Assembly (NCBI RefSeq): GCF_017874255.1
Contig: NZ_JAGGLD010000001.1
Location: 372,001 to 436,000, forward strand
DNA length: 64,000 nucleotides
Direction of reading: 5' to 3'
Source: Paenibacillus shirakamiensis
GTDB taxonomy: Bacteria; Bacillota; Bacilli; Paenibacillales; Paenibacillaceae
The stretch's first letter is position 1; every line of letters begins with the position of its first letter. The notes under the pieces are model-generated. The model was not told the DNA's origin. It did not search any database and saw only the letters and a list, made by a program, of their open reading frames with translations. This document shows, piece by piece, positions 53,430 to 61,776 of this stretch. Both the position numbers and the translations under genes were made by a program.

Positions 53430-54701
53430 ATGACCATACACAATACACGAACGATTTTTTTGGCGGATTGTCAGAGCTTTTATGCCAGTGTCGAGAAGGC
53501 AGACTATCCACAGTATAAGGATAGGCCCCTTGCTGTGGCCGGAGACCCCTCCAGGCGTTCGGGTATTATTCTGGCAGCTTGTCCTCTTGCCAAAGTTCAT
53601 GGGGTAACTACTGCGGAAACCCTCGGTGAAGCGCTTAAGAAATGCCCCGATCTCGTCATTATGCGCCCGCGCATGCAGCACTATATTGATGTCTCCCTAC
53701 AGATTACTCAAATTTACAAACAGTATACAGATTTAGTAGAGATCTTCTCTATTGACGAGCAGTTTCTAGATATGACTGGTAGCTTTGGAATATTCGGTAA
53801 TGATCCTTATAGAATCGCTCAGGATATTCAGCAGAAAGTACTTAGAGAGACGGGCGTACGTGTACGTGTAGGTATGGGACCTAACAAAATATTAGCCAAG
53901 GCTGCGACGGACATATGGGCCAAAAAAAATGCGGATGGCTTGTTCATGCTAAGCGAGGACAAAATTAAGACACATCTTTGGCAGGAGCCCATTCACAAAA
54001 TGTTTGGCGTAGGTTCAAGAATGAATCGGCATTTCTTGCAGTTAGGCATGGTTACGATTGGAGATGTAGCGAATACCCCTTTACCTAGGTTAAAGGAGAA
54101 GTTCCGAGCAAGGTTCGGCAAACAAAGTGATATTCACGCGGAGGTAATGTGGCGAACGGCGAACGGCGTAGATTCTTCCCCTGTGACCCCGGAGACCTTT
54201 CAGACTGCTCCCAAATCCGTAGGACACATGATGACACTCCCTAAGGATTACATTCATGAGGATGAGATTAATACCGTTCTACTTGAAATTACAGAAGAGG
54301 TATGCCGAGATTGTCGCCGTAAAGGGTATATGGGGCAGGTTGTCTCGGTTAGCTGTATGTGTAGTCCCTATGATGCGCCTACGCGATTCTCGAGGCAGAT
54401 GAAGATTGCAGACCCAACCAATGATACCAATACAGTATTTAAGGCAGCTAAAGAATTGTTTTATCGGCACTGGGAACAAATGCCTGTCAGACAGATTGGC
54501 GTTATGCTCAGTAGTTTTGCAGAAGATGAGCAGTATCAACTCACATTGTTTGAGGATCAGGTTCGAATTCGTGCTCTGAATGAGGTGACAGATATTATTA
54601 AGGATCGGTTTGGGAGTGCGGCCATCGTACGAGCCTCTTCATTAACAGGTTCGGGGCAGGCCATGGAGAGAACTCAGAAAATTGGAGGCCATTACAAATA
54701 A
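53430..54701 (+). CDS. Y-family DNA polymerase (UvrX/DinB-like)
   Basis: This 423-residue translesion polymerase has the catalytic carboxylates Asp13 (IFLADCQSFYASVE) and Asp109-Glu110 (EIFSIDEQFLDM). The palm/finger segments follow, then the helix-hairpin-helix region (KMFGVGSRMNRHFLQLGMVTIGDV). The little-finger domain with a long insert is typical of the UvrX/YqjW branch. It should copy past damaged bases with low fidelity. GGGGAGGCGAGG precedes the ATG. The upstream LexA-like box fits SOS induction. YolD-like partners common beside uvrX are absent. Confidence 0.9.
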   Translation: MTIHNTRTIFLADCQSFYASVEKADYPQYKDRPLAVAGDPSRRSGIILAACPLAKVHGVTTAETLGEALKKCPDLVIMRPRMQHYIDVSLQITQIYKQYTDLVEIFSIDEQFLDMTGSFGIFGNDPYRIAQDIQQKVLRETGVRVRVGMGPNKILAKAATDIWAKKNADGLFMLSEDKIKTHLWQEPIHKMFGVGSRMNRHFLQLGMVTIGDVANTPLPRLKEKFRARFGKQSDIHAEVMWRTANGVDSSPVTPETFQTAPKSVGHMMTLPKDYIHEDEINTVLLEITEEVCRDCRRKGYMGQVVSVSCMCSPYDAPTRFSRQMKIADPTNDTNTVFKAAKELFYRHWEQMPVRQIGVMLSSFAEDEQYQLTLFEDQVRIRALNEVTDIIKDRFGSAAIVRASSLTGSGQAMERTQKIGGHYK

Positions 54702-54710
54702 ACAGCAAGG

Positions 54711-54742
54711 AGCCATTTGTAATTTAAAGATGGCTTTTTTTT
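54711..54742 (+). terminator. Terminator after the Y-family polymerase
   Basis: AGCCATTT pairs with AGATGGCT (with a G-T pair) across a ~12-nt loop, followed by eight T residues. Confidence 0.8.
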
Positions 54743-54810
54743 ACTTTTTATGTTAGCGTTTTCATTATAGACAGGGCGCGATAAAATTTTTAGATAAGTT
54801 ACGTCAACAA

Positions 54811-54830
54811 AAGTTAAAGCGCACTAACTT
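54811..54830. promoter_or_regulatory. Upstream LacI-type operator O1
   Basis: AAGTTAAAGCGCACTAACTT is a 20-bp palindrome with 8 of 10 half-site pairs, sharing its left half exactly with O2. It lies just upstream of the -35, 115 bases (centre to centre) from O2. Confidence 0.7.
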
Positions 54831-54837
54831 TTTGTTA

Positions 54838-54867
54838 TTGATCTTTCATAAGTAGTTCACTTATACT
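54838..54867 (+). promoter_or_regulatory. Promoter of the sugar ABC operon
   Basis: TTGATC (54838-54843) and TATACT (54862-54867) are separated by 18 bases, between operators O1 and O2. Confidence 0.62.
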
Positions 54868-54925
54868 AGGTAAAATCTAAGTTTAGTAGAGTGATCGCTT
54901 ATTTAATGAGTCACTCACTATAGGT

Positions 54926-54945
54926 AAGTTAAAGCGCTTTAACTT
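54926..54945. promoter_or_regulatory. Downstream LacI-type operator O2
   Basis: AAGTTAAAGCGCTTTAACTT is a perfect 20-bp palindrome with the central CG pair typical of LacI-family sites. It lies in the leader ~60 bases after the -10 and just before the first permease gene. It resembles but does not match the CcpA cre consensus. The LacI regulator in the same operon is the likely ligand. Confidence 0.78.
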
Positions 54946-54970
54946 TATGGAAGAAAGGGGCCAGCACAGT

Positions 54971-55858
54971 ATGGCAGCAAGCAGAGTTAGGGAAACGAGG
55001 GCGTTTTATAGTTTTATCTCACCATGGTTAATAGGTTTCCTAGTACTCACACTATATCCTATTGGATCCTCACTGTATTACAGTTTTACAGACTATGATG
55101 TTATTCATAATCCCGTGTGGGTGGGCTTTGGGAATTTCAAAGAGTTATTTCAAGATGAGCAGTTCTGGAATTCCATCCGAGTCACACTGAAGTACACCTT
55201 CATTAGTGTTCCGTTAACTTTAATTTTATCTTTGTTACTAGCCATCTTAATTAATCAGAAGGTACTATTCAAAGGATTTTTCCGTACCGCTATTTATTTC
55301 CCAAGTATGATCTCTGGTGTGGCCATGTCCTTGTTATTCTTTTGGGTGTTTAATCCACAGGCTGGTCTTTTCAATTACGTGTTATCGTGGTTTGGAGTAG
55401 ATCCTATTGCTTGGTTACTAGATGCAAGGTACGCCATGTGGGCTTTGATTATTATGTCATTTTGGGGACTGGGTACAGGGATGTTAATTTTCCTAGCGGG
55501 TTTGCAAGGGGTACCGCAATCCTTGATAGAGGCCGCACGGCTGGATGGGGCCGGACCGCTTAGAACGTTCTGGGCTGTAACTTTCCCGATGATTTCCCCC
55601 GTTTTTTTATTCCAGCTCATTATCGGCATCATCGACTCCTTTCAAGTCTTCACCCAGGCGTATACGGTCACTCAAGGGGGGCCGAGCTATTCTACTTGGT
55701 TCTACGTCTATAACATTTACATTAATGCGTTTAAGAACTTTCGTTATGGATACGCTTCCGCAATGGCGTGGCTCCTACTCGTGGCGGTCATGTTGGTTAC
55801 TTACGGTATTATGAAATTCTCTAATCGATTTGTGTATTACGAAGGAGGGAAGAACTGA
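54971..55858 (+). CDS. Sugar ABC transporter permease 1 (MalF/CUT1 type)
   Basis: This 295-residue protein is called from the ATG at 54971, with GAAAGGGG upstream; the ATG at 54947 abuts operator O2 and has no ribosome site. It has six membrane helices (YSFISPWLIGFLVLTLYPIGSSLYYSF, then others). The EAA loop reads EAARLDGAGPLRTFWAVTFPMISP and contacts the ATPase. The CUT1 class takes up oligosaccharides or glycerol phosphate. No ATP-binding gene is present, so a shared MsmX-type ATPase elsewhere probably powers it. It overlaps the second permease by one base. Confidence 0.92.
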   Translation: MAASRVRETRAFYSFISPWLIGFLVLTLYPIGSSLYYSFTDYDVIHNPVWVGFGNFKELFQDEQFWNSIRVTLKYTFISVPLTLILSLLLAILINQKVLFKGFFRTAIYFPSMISGVAMSLLFFWVFNPQAGLFNYVLSWFGVDPIAWLLDARYAMWALIIMSFWGLGTGMLIFLAGLQGVPQSLIEAARLDGAGPLRTFWAVTFPMISPVFLFQLIIGIIDSFQVFTQAYTVTQGGPSYSTWFYVYNIYINAFKNFRYGYASAMAWLLLVAVMLVTYGIMKFSNRFVYYEGGKN

Positions 55859-56745
55859 TGGCGGATGTTCAACTGTCACCTCGTTCTGTGAAACGTGTTC
55901 GATCTTATACAAAGCCTTTGAGCATAAGCCGTGTGGTGGGGTTCTTGTTACTGCTTTTGGTAACCGTCATCATGTTGTCTCCATTGTGGTTCATGGTATC
56001 TACTTCCCTCAAAAATACAAAGGAAATGCTCATGTATCCTCCTACATTAATTCCGCATACTTTTGCCTGGGACAATTTTAGACAATTGTTCGTCAGTGAA
56101 GAGATTAAGTTCGGTCAACAGTATATGAATAGTATTATTGTGGGGGTATTTTCGGTGGTCGGTACGTTAATCTCATCCACCTTGGTTGCTTTTGGATTCG
56201 CACGGTATCGTACCAAAGCTAGTGGGCTGATGTTCATGCTTGTCCTTAGTACTTTAATGCTGCCCTATCCAGCGATTATGATTCCACAATTCTTGCTATT
56301 TACCAAATTGGGTCTGCATGATTCATTGCTGCCTTTAATTGTGCCGAATTTCTTCGGTTCCGCTTACATGATCTTCTTACTCCGGCAGTTCTTTTCTACA
56401 ATACCGGATGAACTGTATGATGCAGGCCGCATTGATGGAAGCAGTGAGTTTCGCTTGTTCTGGAATTTGACGCTTCCTTTGGCAGGGCCAGCACTTTCTA
56501 CGGTAGCTATCTTTACTTTTATCTGGAGCTGGAACGATTTGCTTGCCCCTGTTCTTTACTTGGATTCACAAGAGAACTTTACCTTACCCATTGGTATGGC
56601 ATCAATGATGTCTTCCAAATTCAGATTGGCGCCGTGGAATCTATTAATGGCGGCTTCCATTCTTTCTTCCCTCCCTATCATTGCTCTGTTCGCCGTAGCG
56701 CAGCGCAGATTTGTGCAAGGGATTGTGCTTACCGGGATTAAGTAA
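55858..56745 (+). CDS. Sugar ABC transporter permease 2 (MalG/CUT1 type)
   Basis: This 295-residue protein has six membrane helices and the EAA-type loop DAGRIDGSSEFRLFWNLTLPLAGPA. A cytoplasmic N-terminal tail of about 30 residues (RSVKRVRSYTKPLSISR) is typical of MalG-like subunits. It pairs with permease 1, whose stop it overlaps (TGATG). The binding-protein gene follows after 41 bases with its own GGAGGG site. Confidence 0.92.
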   Translation: MADVQLSPRSVKRVRSYTKPLSISRVVGFLLLLLVTVIMLSPLWFMVSTSLKNTKEMLMYPPTLIPHTFAWDNFRQLFVSEEIKFGQQYMNSIIVGVFSVVGTLISSTLVAFGFARYRTKASGLMFMLVLSTLMLPYPAIMIPQFLLFTKLGLHDSLLPLIVPNFFGSAYMIFLLRQFFSTIPDELYDAGRIDGSSEFRLFWNLTLPLAGPALSTVAIFTFIWSWNDLLAPVLYLDSQENFTLPIGMASMMSSKFRLAPWNLLMAASILSSLPIIALFAVAQRRFVQGIVLTGIK

Positions 56746-56786
56746 ATCCACATAGAGTTACACTATTTTATAATTGGAGGGTCAAT

Positions 56787-58136
56787 ATGAATAAAAAATG
56801 GTTGAGTTTATCCCTATGCTTCTCGTTGGTCACGGTGTTGGCTGGAACAGGATGTTCAAGTAGTAAAAGCGATAGCAATGCTTCAGGAGATATCGTAACG
56901 ATAACCCATTATACGATTGATTCCCCAGACCGTACTTTTGTAGAAAAATTAATCCCTGATTTCGAAAAGAAACACCCCAATATTAAAATTAAAGTTACCA
57001 AAGCCCCTTATGAGCAATTCGATTCTAAGCTTCAATCTGCAATTGCAGCTAAAAATGCGCCTGATGTGACGTCGCAGTGGGGTTACGGCGGGTTCATGGA
57101 GTATTATAATAAAGGAATGTTAATGGATCTAACTCCTTACTTAACGGAGACAGGATTTAAGAACTCTGATTACAATATTCCTGATAATGTGATGGACATC
57201 TACAAAGTGAAAGGCAAAACGTATGGCGTACCCGTGAACAGTTATGTATCCTTAATGCTGTATAACAAGGATTTATTCGATAAAGCTAAGGTTGCTTATC
57301 CTCCAACAGATTATGAAGATAAGAGTTGGACTTTTGATAAAATGGTAGAGGATGCTAAGAAGTTAACTGTGGATTCAAAAAATATTGCTGAAGCTCAGTA
57401 CGGTGTGGATTTTGGCTGGGGGGAGCGGGATCAGCGTCCTCAGTACTTCGGAGGGAATGTATACTCGGACGATACATGGACGAACGGCGGGAAGCCTTCC
57501 GAGATCAACCTGAACAAACCTGAAGTGATTGAGGCTTATAAGAAAATCTATGGCTTGATTTGGGACCAAAAAGTATCGCCAAGCCCTGCGTTTAGCAAAT
57601 CGGTTGCTGGACAATTCGGAGACCCATTCCTTTCAGGGAAAATTGCCATGTCGGTTGTAGGTTCGTGGAGCCTAGCCGCTTCCAACAATTTTAATTTTAA
57701 AGTGGGTGTAGCCGCGGTACCCCAAGGGCCAAACCCTAAAGTTCGCAGCGTGCTGTATATCGATCCCTTGTTCGTTCTAAAAGATTCCAAGCATCCGAAG
57801 GAAGCGCTAGAATGGATTAAATATTTAGTATCCACAGACGTCCAAGAGAAGTCGATTGAGCTCTCTGGAGGTAACCCACCCGTCAATCAGAAAGCAGCGG
57901 AGAAATACTACGCGAACTTTAGTGGAATTGATCCTGCTCAAATCAAACAAGTCTATGAAGGTGCCTACAAGTACGGATTTGAATCCTACAATCATCTGAT
58001 CGATAATTACTCCCAGATTAACGAATTGTTCATTAATGAACTTGCGGGCGTAGAGAATGGAGAGAAGAAGCCAGAAGAAGTACTGCCTGTCATTCAGGAT
58101 AAATTAAAGAAATTACTGGATCGGGTAAATAAATAG
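56787..58136 (+). CDS. Extracellular sugar-binding lipoprotein (family 1 SBP)
   Basis: This 449-residue protein has a lipoprotein signal at 1-23 with the acylated Cys in AGTGC, then a Ser-rich linker. Mature features fit family 1 solute-binding proteins: VTITHYTIDSPDRTFVEKLIPDFEKKHPNIKIKV, SQWGYGGFMEYYNKGMLMDLTPYL and GKTYGVPVNSY. Several aromatic residues (Trp220 region, WGERDQRPQYFGG) suggest carbohydrate stacking. It delivers substrate to the two permeases. In this operon it comes after the permeases, less usual than first. The substrate is not readable; an amino sugar or its oligomer is suggested only by the kinase downstream. Confidence 0.92.
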   Translation: MNKKWLSLSLCFSLVTVLAGTGCSSSKSDSNASGDIVTITHYTIDSPDRTFVEKLIPDFEKKHPNIKIKVTKAPYEQFDSKLQSAIAAKNAPDVTSQWGYGGFMEYYNKGMLMDLTPYLTETGFKNSDYNIPDNVMDIYKVKGKTYGVPVNSYVSLMLYNKDLFDKAKVAYPPTDYEDKSWTFDKMVEDAKKLTVDSKNIAEAQYGVDFGWGERDQRPQYFGGNVYSDDTWTNGGKPSEINLNKPEVIEAYKKIYGLIWDQKVSPSPAFSKSVAGQFGDPFLSGKIAMSVVGSWSLAASNNFNFKVGVAAVPQGPNPKVRSVLYIDPLFVLKDSKHPKEALEWIKYLVSTDVQEKSIELSGGNPPVNQKAAEKYYANFSGIDPAQIKQVYEGAYKYGFESYNHLIDNYSQINELFINELAGVENGEKKPEEVLPVIQDKLKKLLDRVNK

Positions 58137-58166
58137 AGTAGATTCAGATAGGAGTGCCATCTGTGT

Positions 58167-59186
58167 ATGAAAGTCAGCATCTTTGATGTAGCCAAGAAAT
58201 CTGGGCTATCTGTAGTAACGGTCTCAAGAGTGCTTAATAATGCCTCCACGGTAAGAGAGAAAAATAGAGAAAAGGTTCTTAAAGCTATGAAAGACTTGAA
58301 TTATCAACCTAATGCTGCAGCACGAAGTCTGGCCCGCGGAAAGACGGGGATTATTGGTCTTACTTTGTCCACGCTTCATGACTCGTTCTTTGATGCAGTC
58401 GTCAAAGAGATTAGCGATGATCTTGCAGCACAGGGATATGTTCTAGCTTTGACTGTAATAACTGGGAAAGAAGAATCTATTCATCGATTAATGTTCGAAG
58501 AGGATCGAGTAGACGGGGTCATCTTATTATCACCGATGAATCAAGATGACTCTGTACGGGAACTCCAACAAAAAAATATTCCCTTTATCATTTTGGATCA
58601 TCAACATCCCGAGACATCCGTGTCTTCTGTCATTGTGGATAATGTCAAAGGAGGATATGAGGCTACGCGGCATTTAATTGATCTAGGTCATCGTGACATC
58701 GCTCATATCACAGGCGGAGATTCTTATCTAAGCAGTAGAGAGCGTGAAAAAGGATTTAGATTAGCTATGAAAGATGCGAGCATCGAGCCTTTTGCAATTG
58801 AAAAAGGGCATTATGATGTGGCCTCAGGTCATCGTATTGCCATGAAATGGATGAATGAAGGGAAGATGCCCACAGCTGTATTTGCTTCTGATGACTATAT
58901 TGCATTGGGTTTTATCGATGCTTGTAAAAATGTCGGGGTACGTGTACCTGAAGAAGTTTCTATCATTGGATTCGATGATCAGGTCATTGCTTCTGAGTTC
59001 ACACCTCATCTAACGACGATGAAGCAGCCTGCTGAGCTTATGGCCCGTCATGGGGTAGAACTATTACTAAATGAATTGAAGGAAAATTCAGATGCAAGTC
59101 AGACATTGCTTCTAGATCCAGAGCTCATGGTTAGACAATCTACAGGGCGGCCGCCGGATACAGATAGCACGGAGATCGTAGGGTAG
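58167..59186 (+). CDS. LacI-family transcriptional regulator
   Basis: This 339-residue protein has the LacI helix-turn-helix at residues 1-25 (VSIFDVAKKSGLSVVTVSRVLNN) and the hinge helix around 48-58 (NAAARSLARGK), followed by a periplasmic-binding-protein-like effector domain (GIIGLTLSTLHDSFFDAVV, SVIVDNVKGGYEATRHLIDLGHRDIAHITG, VPEEVSIIGFDDQVIASEFTPHLTT). It probably represses the operon through O1 and O2 and is released by the transported sugar or its phosphate. Encoded inside the operon it controls, so it is likely autoregulated. The kinase gene follows 32 bases later. Confidence 0.92.
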   Translation: MKVSIFDVAKKSGLSVVTVSRVLNNASTVREKNREKVLKAMKDLNYQPNAAARSLARGKTGIIGLTLSTLHDSFFDAVVKEISDDLAAQGYVLALTVITGKEESIHRLMFEEDRVDGVILLSPMNQDDSVRELQQKNIPFIILDHQHPETSVSSVIVDNVKGGYEATRHLIDLGHRDIAHITGGDSYLSSREREKGFRLAMKDASIEPFAIEKGHYDVASGHRIAMKWMNEGKMPTAVFASDDYIALGFIDACKNVGVRVPEEVSIIGFDDQVIASEFTPHLTTMKQPAELMARHGVELLLNELKENSDASQTLLLDPELMVRQSTGRPPDTDSTEIVG

Positions 59187-59218
59187 AGTTAGAACTATTG
59201 CTTGGGAGTGAAGAGAAG

Positions 59219-60214
59219 TTGAAATACTATTTAGGTGTGGATGCCGGTGGAAGTAAGACGAATACCCTTATTGTAAATAGTGAAGGACATATCGTTGGTC
59301 AGGGACGCAGCGGAAATGGCAACCATCAGGAGGGGTATGAGCAGGCTAAGGCTAATCTACAGTCTTCTGTGCAACAAGCTTTAGAAGAAGCAAAGCTCAC
59401 TACCCGAGAGATCAATTATGCTTATTTTGGCCTAGCAGGTGCAGATCGTGAACCCGATTATAAGATTTTACGACCGATGATAGCGGAGTTCGGATTCCAT
59501 AAGTATGACCTGAACTGTGACACGATCATTGCTTTAAGAGCAGGAACTCGGCAAACATATGGCGTAGTCTTGATCTGTGGGACAGGAACGAATAGTGCGG
59601 GAAGAAATGAACAGGGAGAGTTTTATCAGTGTGGTGGTTTCTCTTATATGTTAGGTGACTATGGCGGTGGGGCCGACTTATCTATAGCAGCCTTCCGTTC
59701 GGTTATCAGAGCATGGGACGGTAGAGGGAGAGCAACTTTGCTTACTTCTTACATGCTAGAGGATCTAGGATATCAAACGGTAGATGAAATGTTTGAAGAT
59801 TATCTAGATCATCAGAAGACTCCCCCTCTTCACATAGCAAAGCTTGTATTTAAGGCTGCCGAAGAAGGCGATGATATTTCTCGTGAAATTTTGCATGAGC
59901 AAGGAAAAGAATTGGGCCGATCTGCGCGAGCCGTAATTGAACGGCTGCATATGCAAACGGATACATTTGATGTTGTACTAGCCGGAAGCATCGTAACCCG
60001 TGGAAAAGGAAGCTATATTTTAGATGAATTGAGAAAGGCTTTGCTTGAATATCCAGGAGCTACCCTTGTGAAACTGTCGATGGAGCCAGTTATTGGAGCT
60101 GTATGGTTGGCTATGGAAGCGGATGATGTAACCATTCAGCCTGTGTTATATGACCGACTAGAACACTTTGTATTTGAAGCTGAAGCCGTAGAAGCGAATA
60201 ATGTATGGATTTGA
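59219..60214 (+). CDS. BadF/BadG/BcrA/BcrD-type sugar kinase (N-acetylglucosamine kinase-like)
   Basis: This 331-residue protein starts at TTG 59219 with GGGAGTGA upstream; this gives the clean start MKYYLGVDAGGSKTNTLI. Actin-like ATPase fold: phosphate-1 loop GVDAGGSKT, the GLAGADRE segment, phosphate-2 CGTGTNSAGR, and the adenosine motif VVLAGSIVTRGKG. The family includes mammalian GlcNAc kinase and bacterial glucosamine/GlcNAc kinases. As the last gene of the uptake operon it should phosphorylate the imported sugar. A GH enzyme to cut oligomers is not in the operon. Confidence 0.86.
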   Translation: MKYYLGVDAGGSKTNTLIVNSEGHIVGQGRSGNGNHQEGYEQAKANLQSSVQQALEEAKLTTREINYAYFGLAGADREPDYKILRPMIAEFGFHKYDLNCDTIIALRAGTRQTYGVVLICGTGTNSAGRNEQGEFYQCGGFSYMLGDYGGGADLSIAAFRSVIRAWDGRGRATLLTSYMLEDLGYQTVDEMFEDYLDHQKTPPLHIAKLVFKAAEEGDDISREILHEQGKELGRSARAVIERLHMQTDTFDVVLAGSIVTRGKGSYILDELRKALLEYPGATLVKLSMEPVIGAVWLAMEADDVTIQPVLYDRLEHFVFEAEAVEANNVWI

Positions 60215-60224
60215 TTTAAAGGTA

Positions 60225-60264
60225 TGAAAGAAGGCTGTCCAAGAAATTGGACAGCCTTCTTTCA
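60225..60264. terminator. Bidirectional terminator at the end of the sugar operon
   Basis: TGAAAGAAGGCTGTCC pairs perfectly with GGACAGCCTTCTTTCA over an 8-nt loop. It serves the kinase (plus strand) and the hydrolase (minus strand). Confidence 0.93.
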
Positions 60265-60274
60265 TTTATTGACG

Positions 60275-61021
60275 TTAGTGTGAAGCTACTTGGGAAGTTA
60301 TCCACTGCGTAAGATCATTCGTAGTCTTCTGTAACTGTTCGGGGGCTGCAATCGTCGCCGTATGATCGCCCTTCTGGAATCCATAACTCCCAAACTGACT
60401 GTGATTTCCACCTTCTATTACGTCATAGGAGGTTGTGGCTGGTAAGTAGGCTTTAGCCTTCTCCCACGTAGTGGTACTTACTTCACCATCTCTGCTTCCT
60501 AGCATGGAGAGAACGGGGAGGTTGGCTTCTAGCAGGCTTCCCTTGGCATCAGGATAAGAAGCCAGGAAGAATACACCAGAGAGTTGTTTTGCATGGTCCG
60601 CGGCAAAGCGCGAAGCCATAACGCCTCCCAAAGAATGTCCTCCAATTACAAAAGATTGAGTCTTGTATTGGGTTAGAATGTCCTCTGCACGGTTGGCACC
60701 AAAGATCGCCAAGTTGAGCGGCATTTTGACGATAAAGGTACGATATCCACGCAGCGCTAATTGATGAGCAAGAGGAGCATAGCTCTGAGGCTTGACCAAA
60801 GCGCCCGGATATAAAATGACATTCATCCCGGAAATCGACTTAGGGGAAAAGGTAATCCAATTCTTCTCGTCTGTAACTGTGACCTCAGTCCCGGATTCCA
60901 TTGCTTTTAAAGCGGTTGTATCCGGTTTATAGGGCTTTAAGTAGAGTAGTCCTGCGGCTAGAGCAATAATTACAACGATCACCACAATCTTCCACCATTT
61001 TAGCCTGAATCGTCTAGTCAT
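60275..61021 (-). CDS. Membrane-anchored alpha/beta hydrolase
   Basis: This 248-residue protein starts at the ATG at 61021, with AAGGGAGGGG upstream on the minus strand; an earlier in-frame start at 61051 is not needed. An N-terminal membrane helix follows a basic start (MTRRFRLKWWKIVVIVVIIALAAGLLYL), leaving the enzyme outside. The nucleophile elbow is GGHSLGG (~126). A catalytic Asp stands in MLGSRDGEV (~190) and His in EGGNHSQFG (~215), giving the full triad. A chloroperoxidase/DUF-type alpha/beta hydrolase-5 is closest in feel. The substrate is unknown. It converges with the sugar operon but is not part of it. Confidence 0.85.
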   Translation of the reverse strand: MTRRFRLKWWKIVVIVVIIALAAGLLYLKPYKPDTTALKAMESGTEVTVTDEKNWITFSPKSISGMNVILYPGALVKPQSYAPLAHQLALRGYRTFIVKMPLNLAIFGANRAEDILTQYKTQSFVIGGHSLGGVMASRFAADHAKQLSGVFFLASYPDAKGSLLEANLPVLSMLGSRDGEVSTTTWEKAKAYLPATTSYDVIEGGNHSQFGSYGFQKGDHTATIAAPEQLQKTTNDLTQWITSQVASH

Positions 61022-61410
61022 ATTGATCCCCTCCCTTAAAAATATACCCAACTTTTCCTTATTTGATCAGTTTAGACCTAATAAAAAAATGTCGATTAAA
61101 CAGTTAATATGCAGAAAATTAAAACAGATGAAAAAATGCATATATAATTTATATGTTCACTAAATAAGATTTAAAGCAAAGTGGTTATATTGAACCTATG
61201 ACAATAGGGAAAAAAGTAATTCATACAGGTGTAAGGTCCTCCTCTGCAAAGATACTAAAAACAGGTTAGTAACCAAATGGCCTATACTAGGTCCTCTGAA
61301 CTCATTTGTAAAATAAAAGTATTTTCAAAAACGTTGATTTAACGGGGAATTATAGACTTTTCATCTGTGACTTTGGTATCAATTCTGTAACTTATATGGA
61401 AATCGTTGTG
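61022..61410. other. AT-rich intergenic region
   Basis: There is no gene-like frame. It holds the presumed divergent control region of the hydrolase (minus) and upstream sequence for the TIM-barrel gene. I see no repeat or RNA motif. Confidence 0.55.
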
Positions 61411-61417
61411 TAAAAAT

Positions 61418-61444
61418 GGAACTTCGATATATTGTTATCGTCTA
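61418..61444 (+). promoter_or_regulatory. ECF-sigma-type promoter candidate
   Basis: GGAAC (61418-61422) and CGTCTA (61439-61444) are spaced by exactly 16 bases, the arrangement of ECF promoters (GGAAC/TGAAAC-N16-CGTC). TATAAT at 61443-61448 overlaps it, but no SigA -35 lies at the right place. The next start is about 330 bases downstream. Confidence 0.55.
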
Positions 61445-61776
61445 TAATAGAGAGAGAACACGACAGAAGATGTCAAAGCCGTGTCAAATGGGGCCGCGGC
61501 ACGCCTGATAATGAAAATCAATCAGCCCAGTTACAAACTTTTTTCAAAGAAAAGGTGGTTTCTGACCGGAAAGGGCTATATATCAAGAATGTATGAATGT
61601 AAGAAGTTTGCATGTAAGTTTCATGAAAGTCCCGAAAAAAAATGCTTCCATCCGCCTAGTTACATTATGTGCCGACTTGGTTAATCATATAGGTATGCCA
61701 GGGAAGCGGAGGAAGTGGGACACATACTATGAACGCCTGCATACCAAAAATAGCGAGGTGAAGGGATTTTAAATCG
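61445..61776 (+). other. Long leader before the TIM-barrel gene, with a stable hairpin
   Basis: If the promoter at 61418 is used, the mRNA has a 5' leader of over 300 bases. GGTATGCCAGG (61692-61702) pairs with CCTGCATACC (61736-61745) with one bulge, ending just before the ribosome site (GAGGTGAAGGG). No T run follows, so it is not a plain terminator. The small open frame 61481-61684 lacks a ribosome site. No known riboswitch consensus was recognised. Confidence 0.45.

Noticed and set aside
54947-54970. Earlier ATG for the first permease
   Set aside because: It abuts operator O2 and has no ribosome site; 54971 has GAAAGGGG upstream.
61481-61684. Small open frame of 67 codons
   Set aside because: No ribosome site, unusual composition, and it lies in a likely leader.
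61445-61776. c-di-GMP (GEMM) or other known riboswitch
   Set aside because: No recognisable conserved core of the classes I know; kept only as an unassigned leader.
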